In this document: piece after piece, positions 18,129 to 27,522 of the stretch
Layout: the number at the start of each line of letters is the position of its first letter
Numbering within the stretch: position 1 is the stretch's first letter
Origin: Actinomadura cremea
GTDB taxonomy: Bacteria; Actinomycetota; Actinomycetes; Streptosporangiales; Streptosporangiaceae
DNA length: 64,000 nt
Reading direction: 5' to 3'
NCBI RefSeq assembly: GCF_014648495.1
Contig: NZ_BMRF01000024.1
Coordinates: forward strand, 1-64,000
Program-made: the position numbers and the translations under genes
Notes under the pieces: model-generated
Database searches by the model: none
Told to the model about the DNA's origin: nothing
Seen by the model: the letters and a program-made list of their open reading frames with translations, nothing else

Positions 18129-20087
18129 ATGAGCAGCTATAACCGAGGGGTGCGGTTCGGGGTGCTGGGGCCGGTCGCGGCCTGGGACGACGCGGGGAAC
18201 GCGGTCGGGTTGCGCGGGCCGCGGCACCGCGCGGTGCTGGCGCGGCTGATCGTCGCGCGGCGGCGCGTGGTGCCGGTCGGGGCGCTGGTCGACGATCTGT
18301 GGGACGATCCGCCGCCGGACGCCGTGGGCGCCGTACGGACGTTCGTGGCGGCGCTGCGGCGGGTGCTGGAGCCGCAACGTCCGCCGCGGGCGCCCGCGCG
18401 GCTGCTGGTCACCGAGGGGCCCGGCTACGCGCTGCGCGCCGATGAGGTCGACGCCTGGCGGCTCGAAGGCGCGGTCGGCGCGGCCGCCGCGCTGCCGTAC
18501 GAGGAGCGGTTGGCGCCCCTGGACGAGGCGCTGGGCCTGTGGCGGGGTCCGGCGTACGCCGATTTCGCCGACGAGGACTGGGCGCGGGGCGAGCGGTCCC
18601 GGCTGACGGAGCTGCGGCTGCACGCCGTCGAGCTGCGGGCCGAGGCCCTGCTGGAGCTGGGGCGCGCGGCGGAGGCGGTGCCGGACCTCGACGCGCACGC
18701 GGCCGCGCATCCGTGGCGGGAGGACGCCTGGCGGCTGCTCGCGCTGGCGCTGTACCGGACGGGACGGCAGGGCGACGCGCTCGCGGTGCTGCGGCGGGCG
18801 AAGGGGCTGCTGGTCGAGCAGCTCGGGATCGATCCGGGGCCCGGCCTGCGGACCCTGGAGGAGGACGTCCTCCGGCAGGCCGACCGGCTGGATCCGGCGG
18901 GGTCCGCGGAGCGGGTGTGGGCGCGGACGGCGGCGGCCTACGACCGGACGGTGACGGCCCGGGCGCGGCTGGAGTCGACGGTGGGGCTGCTGCGGGACCT
19001 CGCGGTGACGGGGGGCGAGGGGCTGCTCGCGGCGCGGCGGCACCGGGTCGAGGCGGTGCACGCGGCGGAGGAGCTGGGCGACCCCGAGCTGACCGCGCGG
19101 GTGATCGGCCTCTACGACGTCCCGGCGATCTGGACGCGCGTGGACGATCCGGGGCAGGCCGCCCAGGTCGTCGCGGCGGCCGAGCGGACACTGGCCGCGC
19201 TGCCGGGCGGACGGGACGCGACGCGGGCGCGGCTGCTGGCGACGATCGGGCTCGAGCGGCGCGGCGACCGGAGCGGGCGCGGCGCGCGGGCGGCGCGGGA
19301 GGCGGCGGTGACGGCGCGGCGGCTGGACGATCCCGCTCTGCTGGGGTTCGCGCTGAACGCGGTGTTCATGCAGACGTTCGGGCGGGCGGGCCTCGCACCG
19401 GAGCGGGATCGCATCGGGGCGGAGCTCGTCGGGCTCGCCGCCCGGAACGGGCTCGTGACCTATGAGGTGCTCGGGCACCTGATCCGGCTGCAGGCGCGCA
19501 GCGGGCTGGGCGACTTCGGTGCGGCCGACCGGCACGCCGAGGCCGCGGACCGGCTGGCCGAGCGGCACGAGCGTCCGCTGGTCGAGGTGTTCACCCGCTG
19601 GTACGGGGCGCTGAAGCTCGCCGCGGGCGGGGCGCCGGAGGCCGCCGCGGCGGCGGCCTACCGGGACGCGGCCGCGCTGCTGCCCGGCGCCGGGATGCCG
19701 GGCATGGAGACGGGGCTGGCGGCGCTCGCGCAGCTCAGCGTTCGTGTCCTGCACGGGCGTCCGGCGCAGACCGGGCCCGTGGACTGGGGTCCGTACGAGC
19801 CGTGGGCGCGGCCGCTCGTCCTGCTGGCCCGCGGCCGGGACGAGGAGGCGGCGGCCGCGCTGCGGCGGGTGCCCGATCCGCCTCCCGATCTGATGCAGGA
19901 GGCGATGTGGTGCCTGGTCGCGCGGGCGGCGGCCGCGGTGGGCGACCGGGCGGCGATGGACCGGGCCCGCGCCGCGCTCGTCCCGGCGGCGGACGAGCTG
20001 GCGGGCGCGGGCAGCGGAGTCCTCACGCTGGGGCCGGTCTCCCGGTACCTGGAGGAGCCGGGAGCCGACCCGGGCGGCGTTCGGTGA
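18129..20087 (+). CDS. AfsR/SARP-family transcriptional activator
   Basis: About 652 residues. The N-terminal OmpR-like winged helix starts at VRFGVLGPVAAWDD and includes RHRAVLARLIVARRRVVPVGALVDDLW. A bacterial transcriptional activator (BTAD) domain follows (about 95-245, with DEDWARGERSRLTELRLHAVE and AVLRRAKGLLVEQLGIDPGPGL). The remaining 400 residues form TPR-like helical repeats without an NB-ARC P-loop. SARPs activate secondary-metabolite or local operons, and this one sits alone beside a divergent hydrolase. The start is uncertain: the ATG at 18129 is used, but a GTG at 18150 right before RFGVLGPV is also possible, and neither has a good ribosome site. Confidence 0.85.
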   Translation: MSSYNRGVRFGVLGPVAAWDDAGNAVGLRGPRHRAVLARLIVARRRVVPVGALVDDLWDDPPPDAVGAVRTFVAALRRVLEPQRPPRAPARLLVTEGPGYALRADEVDAWRLEGAVGAAAALPYEERLAPLDEALGLWRGPAYADFADEDWARGERSRLTELRLHAVELRAEALLELGRAAEAVPDLDAHAAAHPWREDAWRLLALALYRTGRQGDALAVLRRAKGLLVEQLGIDPGPGLRTLEEDVLRQADRLDPAGSAERVWARTAAAYDRTVTARARLESTVGLLRDLAVTGGEGLLAARRHRVEAVHAAEELGDPELTARVIGLYDVPAIWTRVDDPGQAAQVVAAAERTLAALPGGRDATRARLLATIGLERRGDRSGRGARAAREAAVTARRLDDPALLGFALNAVFMQTFGRAGLAPERDRIGAELVGLAARNGLVTYEVLGHLIRLQARSGLGDFGAADRHAEAADRLAERHERPLVEVFTRWYGALKLAAGGAPEAAAAAAYRDAAALLPGAGMPGMETGLAALAQLSVRVLHGRPAQTGPVDWGPYEPWARPLVLLARGRDEEAAAALRRVPDPPPDLMQEAMWCLVARAAAAVGDRAAMDRARAALVPAADELAGAGSGVLTLGPVSRYLEEPGADPGGVR

Positions 20088-20149
20088 ACAGGGCCGGGCG
20101 AGGTGGAGGCGGCCGGGACGGGGCGCGCCAGGTGCTCCGGCCCGATCCG

Positions 20150-20653
20150 TCAGGCGAACCGGCCCTGGAACGAGACGCCCTCGGGGAGCGGCCGGGCGAT
20201 GCGCCACAGGACGGTCACGTGCGACGACCGGATCAGCCACCGGCCGTCCTCGATCTCGTAGCGGTCGTCGTACTCGATCGCGCTGACGGCCTCGGTGCCC
20301 GCGACCCGGTCGACCTGCCGGAACCGCAGCGTCCAGGCGCCCTTCGCCCGCCCGACGCCGAGCAGCTCGATCACCGGGTGCATCGCGTGGTGCATGTCCA
20401 GGACGACGTACCGGCCGTCCGCCATGGCCAGCCCCACGCTCCGGAAGACCTCGGTGAGGGCGTCGCGGTCCTCGAACGAGCCGGTGGGCCCGTAGTCCAT
20501 GGACGCGCCCTCGGCGACGAAGCAGTCCCGGAAGGCGTCGGCGTCCTTGCGGTCGCAGGCCCGCAGGTACCGGTACTTGAGCGCCTTGATCTGTTCGACG
20601 GCCTCGAGCGCGGCCACGCGCTCCTCGAGCGTTGCGGCGGCGGTGATCTCCAT
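20150..20653 (-). CDS. SnoaL-like / NTF2-fold protein
   Basis: 167 residues. The first 30 residues form the usual long helix (EERVAALEAVEQIKALKYRYLRA) with the DRKD turn, and the beta-barrel follows (VLDMHHAMHPVIELLG, GAWTLRFRQVD, YEIEDGRWLIRSSHVTV). The conserved Y-R-x-x-D and W-x-I motifs are those of SnoaL_4 proteins, which act as small cyclases, dehydratases or isomerases, or have no known activity. It stands alone, convergent with the SARP gene. The substrate cannot be guessed. Confidence 0.8.
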   Translation of the reverse strand: MEITAAATLEERVAALEAVEQIKALKYRYLRACDRKDADAFRDCFVAEGASMDYGPTGSFEDRDALTEVFRSVGLAMADGRYVVLDMHHAMHPVIELLGVGRAKGAWTLRFRQVDRVAGTEAVSAIEYDDRYEIEDGRWLIRSSHVTVLWRIARPLPEGVSFQGRFA

Positions 20654-20748
20654 CCCCGGACGCTAGGCGGGCCGATCGCGGCACGGGATCGGCGTTCCCG
20701 CCCAGCGGGACGCCGTTTCGCGGGCGCGGCGCCGGGTACGCGGAGCGC

Positions 20749-21183
20749 GTGGCACGCGGCGGACCGTCCGGGCGAGGGCACCGGGGCGTCCCGCACACCG
20801 CCGACCTGCGGATCGAGGCGTGGGCGCCGTCCCGGGAGACCTGCATCGCCGAGGCGGTGTCCGGGCTGGTCGAGAGCTTCGCCGACGTCTCGGGCGTCCG
20901 GCGGCTGCGCACCGTCGAGCTGGACGTGCCGCCGGGACCGGACGCGGACCTGCTCGTGTCCGTGCTCGACGAGGTGATCTTCCGGCTCGAGGTCGAGGGC
21001 GAGATCGTGCTGGACGCCGGGTTCGCCGCGGCGGGCGGCGGCGGGCTCACGGCCCGGCTGACGGTCGGGGACGTGGTCGAGGCGACGGCGGTCGGGGCGG
21101 TGCCCAAGGCGGTGTCGCTGCAGGGCCTGCGCTTCGGCGCCGGGGCCGAAGGCTGGTCCTGCGCGATCACGATCGACGTGTAG
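20749..21183 (+). CDS. Archease, RtcB-activating protein
   Basis: 144 residues. The archease signature is clear: HTADLRIEAWAPSRETCIAEAVSGL near the start, DLLVSVLDEVIFRLEVEG in the middle, then the strands VVEATAVGAVPKAVSLQGL and a C-terminal SCAITIDV. The acidic residues that bind calcium (Asp18 and the C-terminal Asp143) are present. Archease speeds guanylylation and turnover of the RNA ligase RtcB. It converges on an rtcB gene 28 bases away, which strengthens the call. GTG start with a GGAG just ahead. Confidence 0.88.
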   Translation: MARGGPSGRGHRGVPHTADLRIEAWAPSRETCIAEAVSGLVESFADVSGVRRLRTVELDVPPGPDADLLVSVLDEVIFRLEVEGEIVLDAGFAAAGGGGLTARLTVGDVVEATAVGAVPKAVSLQGLRFGAGAEGWSCAITIDV

Positions 21184-21211
21184 ACCGCCTGCCCGCCGAT
21201 CCGTCAGGGCG

Positions 21212-22633
21212 TCAGCCCTTCACGACGCCCACCGGGACCAGCCGGGCGATCTTGCGGCACAGGCCCGCGCCCTCGGCGGCCTCGACCACGGCCGAGACGT
21301 CCTTGTAGGCGCCCGGATGCTCCTCGGCCAGCCCGCGCCACGATGAGGCCCGCACGGCGATGCCGTCCCGCTCCATGCTCGTCCGCAGGTTCTTGCCGCC
21401 GACGCCGCGCGCGGCCTGGTGGCGGCTCTGCGCGCGGCCCGCGCCGTGGCAGGTGGACGCGAAGGCCGGGGCGTCCGGCACCCCGGCGAGGACGTAGGAC
21501 GCGGTGCCCATCGTCCCCGGGATCAGCACGGGCTGGCCCGCGTCGCGCAGGTCCGGCGGCAGGTCGGGGTGGCCGGGCGGCAGGGCCCGCGTGGCGCCCT
21601 TGCGGTGCACGCAGAGCGTCCGGCGACGGCCGTCGACGGCGTGCTCCTCGAGCTTCGCGAGGTTGTGGGAGACGTCGTAGACCAGGTCGAGGCGGGCGCC
21701 GGCGGCGCGGCGGAACACCTCGCGGGCCGCCTGGGCGAGCAACTGCCGGTTGGCGCGGCCGTAGTTCGCGGCGGCGGCCATCGCGCCCAGGTAGGCGCGC
21801 CCCTCGGGCGAGTCGACGGGCGCGCAGGCGAGCTGCCGGTCGGGCACCTCGATGCCGTGCCGCGGCATCGCCCGCTCCATCTCCCGGACGTGGTCGGTGC
21901 AGATCTGGTGCCCGAGGCCGCGCGACCCGCAGTGGATCATGACGCAGATCTGGTCGCGGCGGATCCCGAACGCCTCGGCGACGCCGGTGTCGTACACGTC
22001 CGCGACCCGCTGCACCTCCAGGAAGTGGTTGCCGGACCCGAGGCTGCCGACCTGCCGGGCGCCCCGCTCGACGGCCCGCTCGCTCACCCGTCCCGGGTCG
22101 GCGTCGGCGACCGCCCCGCCGTCCTCGCAGCGCAGCAGGTCGCGCTCGTCGCCGTGGCCCCGCTCGACCGCGTACCCGGACCCGCCGGTGAGGATGCCCG
22201 TCAGCTCGGACCGTCCGGGCAGGTGCCAGACCGCGCCCTGCCCCATGCCGCGCGGGATCGCCGGATCGAGCCCGTCCATCACGTCCCGCAGGGCGGGCGC
22301 GAGCGCGGACGCGTCGATGTCGGCGGCGAGCAGCCGCACCCCGCACGAGATGTCGAACCCGACCCCGCCGGGCGAGACCACGCCGCCCTCGCGCGGGTCG
22401 GTCGCCGCGACGCCGCCGATGGCGAACCCGTACCCCCAGTGCACGTCCGGCATGGCGTAGGACGCCTCGACGACGCCCGGCAGCGCCGCGACGTCGGCGA
22501 CCTGCCCGAGCGCCCGGTCGGCCGCGTCCAGCAGTTCCCGCGAGGCGAAGACGACGCCGGGCACCCGCATGGCGCCGGTCCGCCCGATCCGGAACCGGTA
22601 CGGCGCCTCCTGCACCACGTCCACGGTCGTCAC
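21212..22633 (-). CDS. rtcB: RNA-splicing ligase RtcB
   Basis: 473 residues. Metal-binding and guanylation motifs are visible: [47 protein letters not shown], and the active-site stretch [15 protein letters not shown], which contains the His that takes GMP. RtcB joins 2',3'-cyclic phosphate or 3'-phosphate RNA ends to 5'-OH ends using GTP and manganese, in RNA repair or tRNA splicing. The GTG at 22633 overlaps the upstream hydrolase stop by four bases (GTGA), so both are co-translated. The gene converges with archease. Confidence 0.93.
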   Translation of the reverse strand: MTTVDVVQEAPYRFRIGRTGAMRVPGVVFASRELLDAADRALGQVADVAALPGVVEASYAMPDVHWGYGFAIGGVAATDPREGGVVSPGGVGFDISCGVRLLAADIDASALAPALRDVMDGLDPAIPRGMGQGAVWHLPGRSELTGILTGGSGYAVERGHGDERDLLRCEDGGAVADADPGRVSERAVERGARQVGSLGSGNHFLEVQRVADVYDTGVAEAFGIRRDQICVMIHCGSRGLGHQICTDHVREMERAMPRHGIEVPDRQLACAPVDSPEGRAYLGAMAAAANYGRANRQLLAQAAREVFRRAAGARLDLVYDVSHNLAKLEEHAVDGRRRTLCVHRKGATRALPPGHPDLPPDLRDAGQPVLIPGTMGTASYVLAGVPDAPAFASTCHGAGRAQSRHQAARGVGGKNLRTSMERDGIAVRASSWRGLAEEHPGAYKDVSAVVEAAEGAGLCRKIARLVPVGVVKG

Positions 22634-23292
22634 GCCGTGACGGGATGCTTCAGGTAGTGGCCGAACCAGCGGACGGCCATGTCGGTGGCCTGTTCGAGGG
22701 TGCCGGGCTCCTCGAACAGGTGCGAGGCCCCCGGGACGATCTCCAGCCGGTGCGTCGCGTGCCGCATCCGGTCGGTGGCCCGGTCGTTCAGCTGCAGCAC
22801 CTCCGGGTCGCGGGCGCCGACGATCAGCAGCACGGGCGCGTTCACCCGCTCCAGGGCGGGCCCGGCCAGGTCGGGACGGCCGCCGCGCGAGACGACGGCG
22901 CCGACGTGCTCGGGGCGTTCCGCGGCGGCGGCCAGGGCCGCGGCCGCGCCGGTGCTCGCGCCGAACAGCCCGATCGGGGTACCGGCCGTCCGCGGCGCCG
23001 CGGCGAGCCAGTCGACCGCGCCGACGAGCCGGCGGGTCAGCAGGCCGATGTCGAAGCGCAGTTCCCGGGTGGCGTCGTCGACCTCGCCCTCCCGGGCGGT
23101 GAGGAGGTCGATCAGGAGAGTGCCGATGCCCGCCCGGTTGAGCCCCGCGGCCACGGCCCGGTTGCGGGGGCTGTGCCGGGAGCTTCCGCTGCCGTGCGCG
23201 AAGAGCACCACGCCGCTCGGACGGTCCGGCAGGGCCAGGTCGCCCGGCAGCGCGGCGTCCTCGAGTTCGAGTGTCACGTTCGCGGTGTCCAT
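22630..23292 (-). CDS. Dienelactone-hydrolase-like alpha/beta hydrolase
   Basis: 220 residues. [22 protein letters not shown] forms the oxyanion region, the nucleophile is Ser in [17 protein letters not shown] (about residue 113), an acid lies in [11 protein letters not shown] and the His in [11 protein letters not shown]. Similar hydrolases sit beside rtcB/archease or beside phosphoribosyltransferases in mycobacterial dormancy-type clusters, where their substrate is unknown. It is translationally coupled to rtcB. ATG start at 23292. Confidence 0.82.
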   Translation of the reverse strand: MDTANVTLELEDAALPGDLALPDRPSGVVLFAHGSGSSRHSPRNRAVAAGLNRAGIGTLLIDLLTAREGEVDDATRELRFDIGLLTRRLVGAVDWLAAAPRTAGTPIGLFGASTGAAAALAAAAERPEHVGAVVSRGGRPDLAGPALERVNAPVLLIVGARDPEVLQLNDRATDRMRHATHRLEIVPGASHLFEEPGTLEQATDMAVRWFGHYLKHPVTA

Positions 23293-23504
23293 AGCGCGGG
23301 GCTACCCCCGCGCCCGCCGCCCATTCACCCGACCGGACACCGTCAGGAGGCGCGGACCGGTGCCCCCTCCTTGCACACTCCCGACAAAGCACTCCAACCG
23401 TCGCCCCTGCGCTCCGCAGAGCCCGTTCCGGACGCCGCCGGAACGGGAGTCACGCGAAGCCTGTACCGCGTGAACGGTCATTGCGCGAAAGCGACGGACG
23501 CCTT

Positions 23505-24713
23505 TCAGGATTTCCTTCCGCCCTCGATGACGTCGAGGACGTGTTCGGCGATCGCCATCGACGAGGTCGCCGCGGGCGACGGCGCGTTCCGGACGGTCGT
23601 GACCGGGCCGAGCCGGTTGACGCGGAAGTCGTCCACGAGCGAACCGTCGCGGTCCAGCGCCTGGGCGCGCACCCCCGCCCCCGCCCGGACGACGTCCCCG
23701 GCACCGATCTCCGGCACGTAGCGGCACGCGGCCCTCATGTACGCGCGCTTGGACAACGACCCGTACAGCTCGCGGGCGCCGGTGCGCCAGTGCCGGGACG
23801 CCATCCGCCACATCCCCGGCCAGCCGACGATGCCCCGCAGGTCGCGCAGCGAGACGTCCGAGCGCCGGTACCCCTCGCGGGCCAGCGCGAGAACGGCGTT
23901 GGGACCGACCTCGACCTCCCCCGACACGCGCTTGGTGAAGTGCACACCGAGGAACGGGTAACGGGGGTCGGGCACCGGGTAGATCAGGCCGCGCACCATG
24001 TGCGCCTTCTGCGGGACGATCGTCATGTACTCGCCCCGGAACGGGACGATGCGCGGGCCGGGCTCATCACCGACCAGACCCGCGACGGTATCGGCGTGGA
24101 CGCCCGCGCAGACGATCAGCTCGTCCACCCGCTCGGCCCGCGCGCCGGACGCCACCTCCAGCCCGCCGCCGGCGAGCCGGGTGACGCCGGTGACCGGGAA
24201 GGACGTGCGGACCTCCCCGCCCGCGGCGACGATCTCGTCCGCGAACGCCCGCGCGATCAGCGTGTAGTCGGTGATCGCGGTGCGCGGCGAGTACAGGGCC
24301 GCCAGGCCGGTGCCGTGCGGCTCGATCTCGCGGATCTCCGCGGGCCCGACCCGCCGCACGCCGGGCACGGCGTTCACGCCGGCCCGCCGCTCCAGCTCGT
24401 CCAGGCGCGCCACGTCCGCGCCGGTCACCGCCACCACGAGCTTGCCGCACTCGTCGTAGGGCAGCCCCTTCTCCGCGCAGTACTCCCGGATCATGCCCCG
24501 GCCCCGGGCGCACAACTCGGCCTTGAGACTCCCGGGCGCGTAGTAGATCCCGGCATGCACCACCCCGGAGTTGTGCGCCGTCTGATGGACGGCCACCCGG
24601 TTCTCCTTCTCCATGACGACGACCCGCGTCCCGGGGCGCCGCCGGGTGATCCCCCGGCCGACGGCGAGCCCGATGATGCCCGCCCCGACAATGCCGATGA
24701 CCTGGTCAGCCAT
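23505..24713 (-). CDS. lhgO: L-2-hydroxyglutarate oxidase
   Basis: 402 residues of the DAO fold. The N-terminal FAD motif is VIGIVGAGIIGLAVGRGI; then come the family-typical QTAHNSGVVHAGIYYAPGSLKAELC, LPYDECGKLVVAV, and C-terminal PDPRYPFLGVHFTKRVSGEVEVGPNAVLAL. These match LhgO, which oxidises L-2-hydroxyglutarate to 2-oxoglutarate and reduces membrane quinone. The ATG at 24713 is chosen because the FAD motif follows at once; an earlier ATG at 24734 would add seven residues. It is a single gene, divergent from a methyltransferase. Confidence 0.9.
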   Translation of the reverse strand: MADQVIGIVGAGIIGLAVGRGITRRRPGTRVVVMEKENRVAVHQTAHNSGVVHAGIYYAPGSLKAELCARGRGMIREYCAEKGLPYDECGKLVVAVTGADVARLDELERRAGVNAVPGVRRVGPAEIREIEPHGTGLAALYSPRTAITDYTLIARAFADEIVAAGGEVRTSFPVTGVTRLAGGGLEVASGARAERVDELIVCAGVHADTVAGLVGDEPGPRIVPFRGEYMTIVPQKAHMVRGLIYPVPDPRYPFLGVHFTKRVSGEVEVGPNAVLALAREGYRRSDVSLRDLRGIVGWPGMWRMASRHWRTGARELYGSLSKRAYMRAACRYVPEIGAGDVVRAGAGVRAQALDRDGSLVDDFRVNRLGPVTTVRNAPSPAATSSMAIAEHVLDVIEGGRKS

Positions 24714-24862
24714 ACGCAATTCCCATCCGTTCACGATCCGTTCCGGAGGCGATACCCGCCAGCCTCGCGGATCGACCGCGAAGGTCGCGACCTGACCGGC
24801 GGGTTTAGAGGGTGCCCCCCCGGGTCAGATCTCCCCCGACCATCGCACCGAGGACGAGGCCG

Positions 24863-25672
24863 ATGACCGATCCGCTGCCGCCGACGCGCCGGAACCGCGC
24901 GAGCCTGACGTACAAGCTGCGGTACGCCGCACGGAATCCGGACAGGATCAGGGCCCATCTGGCCCGGCTGTCGAGGGATCTGAAGTTCCGTGTCGTGAGC
25001 CGGAACCACGTCGCCTACTACCGGGCGGTGATGAAGTCCGACACCGCACGGAACCCGGAGGCCGCCGTCGGGAGCCGCAGCCACGAGCGCTGGCTGGCGC
25101 TCGGCCGCATGCAGTTCGACTACCTGCTCGACCACGGCCTCAAGCCGGACGACCGGATGCTGGAGATCGGCTGCGGCAACCTGCGCGCGGGCTGGCGGTT
25201 CATCGACCATCTCGAGCCCGGCAACTACTACGGCATCGACATCTCGCCCGACATCCTGCTCGCCGCGCAGCACACGCTCGTCCGGCACGACCTGCGGGAC
25301 AAGCTGCCGCACCTCGCGCTCGTCGACGACCTGAAACTGCGGTTCCTCCCCTCGCGGCACTTCACGGTCGTCCACGCGCACAGCGTGTTCAGCCATTCCC
25401 CGCTCGACGTCATCGACGAATGCCTCGCCAACGTCGGCCGCGTGCTCGCCCCCGGCGGCTTCTTCGACTTCACCTTCGACCGCACCGAGGGCGCCGAGCA
25501 CCACGTCCTGCGCGAGGACTTCTACTACCGCACCGAGACGCTCACCCGGCTCGCGGAGCGCCACGGCTTCACCGCCCGCTTCATGGAGGACTGGGAGGCG
25601 CTCCCCCACGGCCAGTCCAAGATCCGCGTGACCCGCCCGGAGCCTCCCGAGGAGGCTCGCGCGGAGTCGTGA
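24863..25672 (+). CDS. Class I SAM-dependent methyltransferase
   Basis: 269 residues. Motif I is DRMLEIGCGNLRAGWRFIDHL near residue 93, motif II the acidic YYGIDISPDIL, and a late motif reads VGRVLAPGGFFDFTFD. The N-terminal 80 residues are basic and Arg-rich, with FRVVSRNHVAYYRAVMK. The nature of the acceptor cannot be told; proteins of this size near this motif I often act on sugars, lipids or small metabolites. The ATG at 24863 has GAGG ahead; an upstream ATG at 24812 lacks one. Confidence 0.82.
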   Translation: MTDPLPPTRRNRASLTYKLRYAARNPDRIRAHLARLSRDLKFRVVSRNHVAYYRAVMKSDTARNPEAAVGSRSHERWLALGRMQFDYLLDHGLKPDDRMLEIGCGNLRAGWRFIDHLEPGNYYGIDISPDILLAAQHTLVRHDLRDKLPHLALVDDLKLRFLPSRHFTVVHAHSVFSHSPLDVIDECLANVGRVLAPGGFFDFTFDRTEGAEHHVLREDFYYRTETLTRLAERHGFTARFMEDWEALPHGQSKIRVTRPEPPEEARAES

Positions 25673-25712
25673 CGGCGAAGCCCCGGCACCCGCGGTCAGG
25701 TGATCGGGCCGA

Positions 25713-25943
25713 TCAGCGGCCGCTCGCGGTCAGCCTGATCCGCCACACGGGGTTCCATCCGATCCCGCCGCGGCCGTGCCCCGCCGGGACGCAGCCGATC
25801 TGACCGCCGCCGCTGTCGTACCGGATCGCCGCGCCGCCGGTCTGGTTGTTGACGATGCCTCCGACGCCCGTCCAGTAGCTCAGCGAGTAGGCGCCGTACC
25901 GGTAGAACCTGAAGACGTACACCCCGTTGCCGTATCCGGCCAC
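25713..25943 (-). pseudogene. C-terminal remnant of a small secreted protein, peptidase-inhibitor-I36-like
   Basis: The minus strand encodes a coherent stretch of about 76 residues: GYGNGVYVFRFYRYGAYSL, then WTGVGGIVNNQTGGAAIRYD, then IGWNPVWRIRLTASG. The order aromatic-rich turn, N-N-Q/R-T-G-G, and W-x-P-V-W near the end resembles the last part of I36-family secreted inhibitors. No start with signal peptide is present in this frame. Neighbouring frames carry LHAAIRRAAADGGRTCPQVLSMVG and MLVNAG, as if frameshifts had broken an older gene. Alternatively it is a short real protein starting at the GTG 25943. Confidence 0.3.
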
Positions 25944-26330
25944 CCCGCGTTCACGAGCATCACTTTCGCCGCGCACGCCCGACCATCGAGAGCACCTGCG
26001 GGCAGGTTCGTCCGCCGTCGGCCGCCGCCCGGCGGATCGCCGCATGCAGCGGCCGACTTTCCGTGGTTGTGGTGAGAAGGGGGTTTCCGGTGGCACTTGC
26101 GGGCGCCGTTTCCTCGACCGTGGTTCCGGTCGATCGAACGCCGCGCCCGCCGCGGTGGCCGCTGTCGTGAACATCGCCCTCGGCGGCCTCGTGGGAACGT
26201 TCCGCAAGGCATCGGCCCCATGGGAGCACGCTTCACCTGTGGCTCGCCACAATGCCGAACTGAGACGCTGGTGCGCACGATGCGAGAAGCGCATAATCAA
26301 GGCTTCTTTCGGACTGTCGAGGAGACCGAG
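25944..26330. other. Intergenic stretch before the DUF3068 gene, no supported gene
   Basis: About 390 bases of lower GC than the neighbours. Minus-strand fragments may belong to the decayed gene described at 25713-25943. On the plus strand a GAGGAG ribosome site at 26319-26324 serves the following membrane protein. I see no repeat or RNA structure that can be supported. Confidence 0.4.
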
Positions 26331-27320
26331 ATGCGAAGTGCGGCGGTCGTCATTCTGGCCGGATTCGGCGTGTTCCTGCTGGTGACCGGGGTGCTGGTGC
26401 GGGAGTACGTGGCACCGGCCCTGGTCCGCGCGCCGACGGACCTCTACAAGGTCCAGAGCCTGCGGGCCGAGAACGCCGCGTACTTCGACGCCGGGAAGCT
26501 GCAGGTGCGGACGGGGGCGAGCGTCGTCGCGACCGCGACCGTGCGGGGGGACGTGGAGGCGAGCACCGGCGACATCGCGGTGTGGGACATGACCACGGTC
26601 ATCCAGGACCCCCGGCGGAACTACCTGATCGACGTCGCGACCAGGCGGCTGGCCTTCGATCGGCGGACGGGCGAACTCGCCGACTGCTGCGGCGCGGCCG
26701 TCCAGGGGGACACGTCGGTGACGCAGTCGGGCATCGGGGTGTTCTGGCCGATGGACGTCGAGCGTCGGACGTACCAGATGTTCGACGTCCAGACGCGACG
26801 GGCGTGGCCCGTCGCGTTCAAGGGCGTCGAGGAGGTCGGAGGGGTCGAGGCGTACCGGTTCGAGATGCACGTTCCGTCGACCAAGGTCCCGGGAGACGTG
26901 CCGGCCGTGCCCGCGGGCCTGCTGGGCCTCGATGGTGACGGCGCGGTGCCCGTCGACCGCTACTACCAGGGCGACTCCGTGATCTGGGTCGACCCGCGCA
27001 CGGGCGCACCCGTCGACCAGCGCCAGAAGGTGCACTCGACGCTGAAGGCCCGGTCCGGGACCGGGAGCCTCGTGGTGGCCGATCTGGAGATGCGGTTGTC
27101 GCCGGAGGCCGGGAACGCGCTGGCCGCGACGGCGAACGACGCCGCCGCGCAGGTCCGGCTGCTCCAGACGATCGTCCCCCTGGGCACGGTGCTCCTCGGG
27201 GCCGTGCTTCTGGCCGCCGGGATCCTCCTCGACCGGCGCGGCAGGCGGAACCGGCGCCGCACGGCGGCCCCCGCCGACGGCACGACCCGGCGCCTGCACC
27301 CCAAGGCGTCCCGTCCGTGA
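26331..27320 (+). CDS. DUF3068 membrane protein (PorA-family-like)
   Basis: 329 residues. One N-terminal membrane helix (residues about 4-24, VVILAGFGVFLLVTGVLV), a large extracytoplasmic domain rich in beta strands (about 25-285), and a second helix near the end (VPLGTVLLGAVLLAAGILL) followed by a basic tail. The order matches DUF3068 proteins of actinomycetes, with TYQMFDVQTRRAWPVAFKG and VDPRTGAPVDQRQKV as recognisable strands. Their function is not known. The ATG at 26331 is preferred because GAGGAG precedes it and the helix follows directly. Confidence 0.82.
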   Translation: MRSAAVVILAGFGVFLLVTGVLVREYVAPALVRAPTDLYKVQSLRAENAAYFDAGKLQVRTGASVVATATVRGDVEASTGDIAVWDMTTVIQDPRRNYLIDVATRRLAFDRRTGELADCCGAAVQGDTSVTQSGIGVFWPMDVERRTYQMFDVQTRRAWPVAFKGVEEVGGVEAYRFEMHVPSTKVPGDVPAVPAGLLGLDGDGAVPVDRYYQGDSVIWVDPRTGAPVDQRQKVHSTLKARSGTGSLVVADLEMRLSPEAGNALAATANDAAAQVRLLQTIVPLGTVLLGAVLLAAGILLDRRGRRNRRRTAAPADGTTRRLHPKASRP

Positions 27321-27324
27321 CCGG

Positions 27325-27352
27325 CCCGAGCCCGAGCCCGAGCCCGAGCCCG
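27325..27352. repeat. Hexanucleotide tandem repeat
   Basis: Four full copies and part of a fifth copy of CCCGAG follow the DUF3068 stop directly. Short arrays of this kind can vary in copy number; no function is evident. Confidence 0.9.
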
Positions 27353-27452
27353 CACGACCGGACGCACAGCCCGCGTCCCGCGTTCACTGACCGCGCACCG
27401 CCCGATGGGCCCCCAACCGGGCGAACGTTGCGGCCGCGATCCGCCGGGACGG

Positions 27453-27488
27453 TTGTGACGGCTTCGTAGATTGCATACTTTATCTGAA
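27453..27488 (+). promoter_or_regulatory. Promoter and AT-rich island before the FadD3-like gene
   Basis: TTGTGA at 27453-27458 and TACTTT at 27476-27481 are spaced 17 bases. The -10 overlaps the core TTGCATA-N4-ATCT (27471-27485), which recurs at 42349 and 47819. Confidence 0.5.
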
Positions 27489-27522
27489 ACTCGACCCGAT
27501 CCCTGGTTCCCGGAGGCGGCCC

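Noticed and set aside
27325..27352. CCCGAG array considered as a start of a CRISPR or a minisatellite with function.
   Set aside because: Copies are contiguous without spacers, and only four full copies exist; a plain microsatellite.
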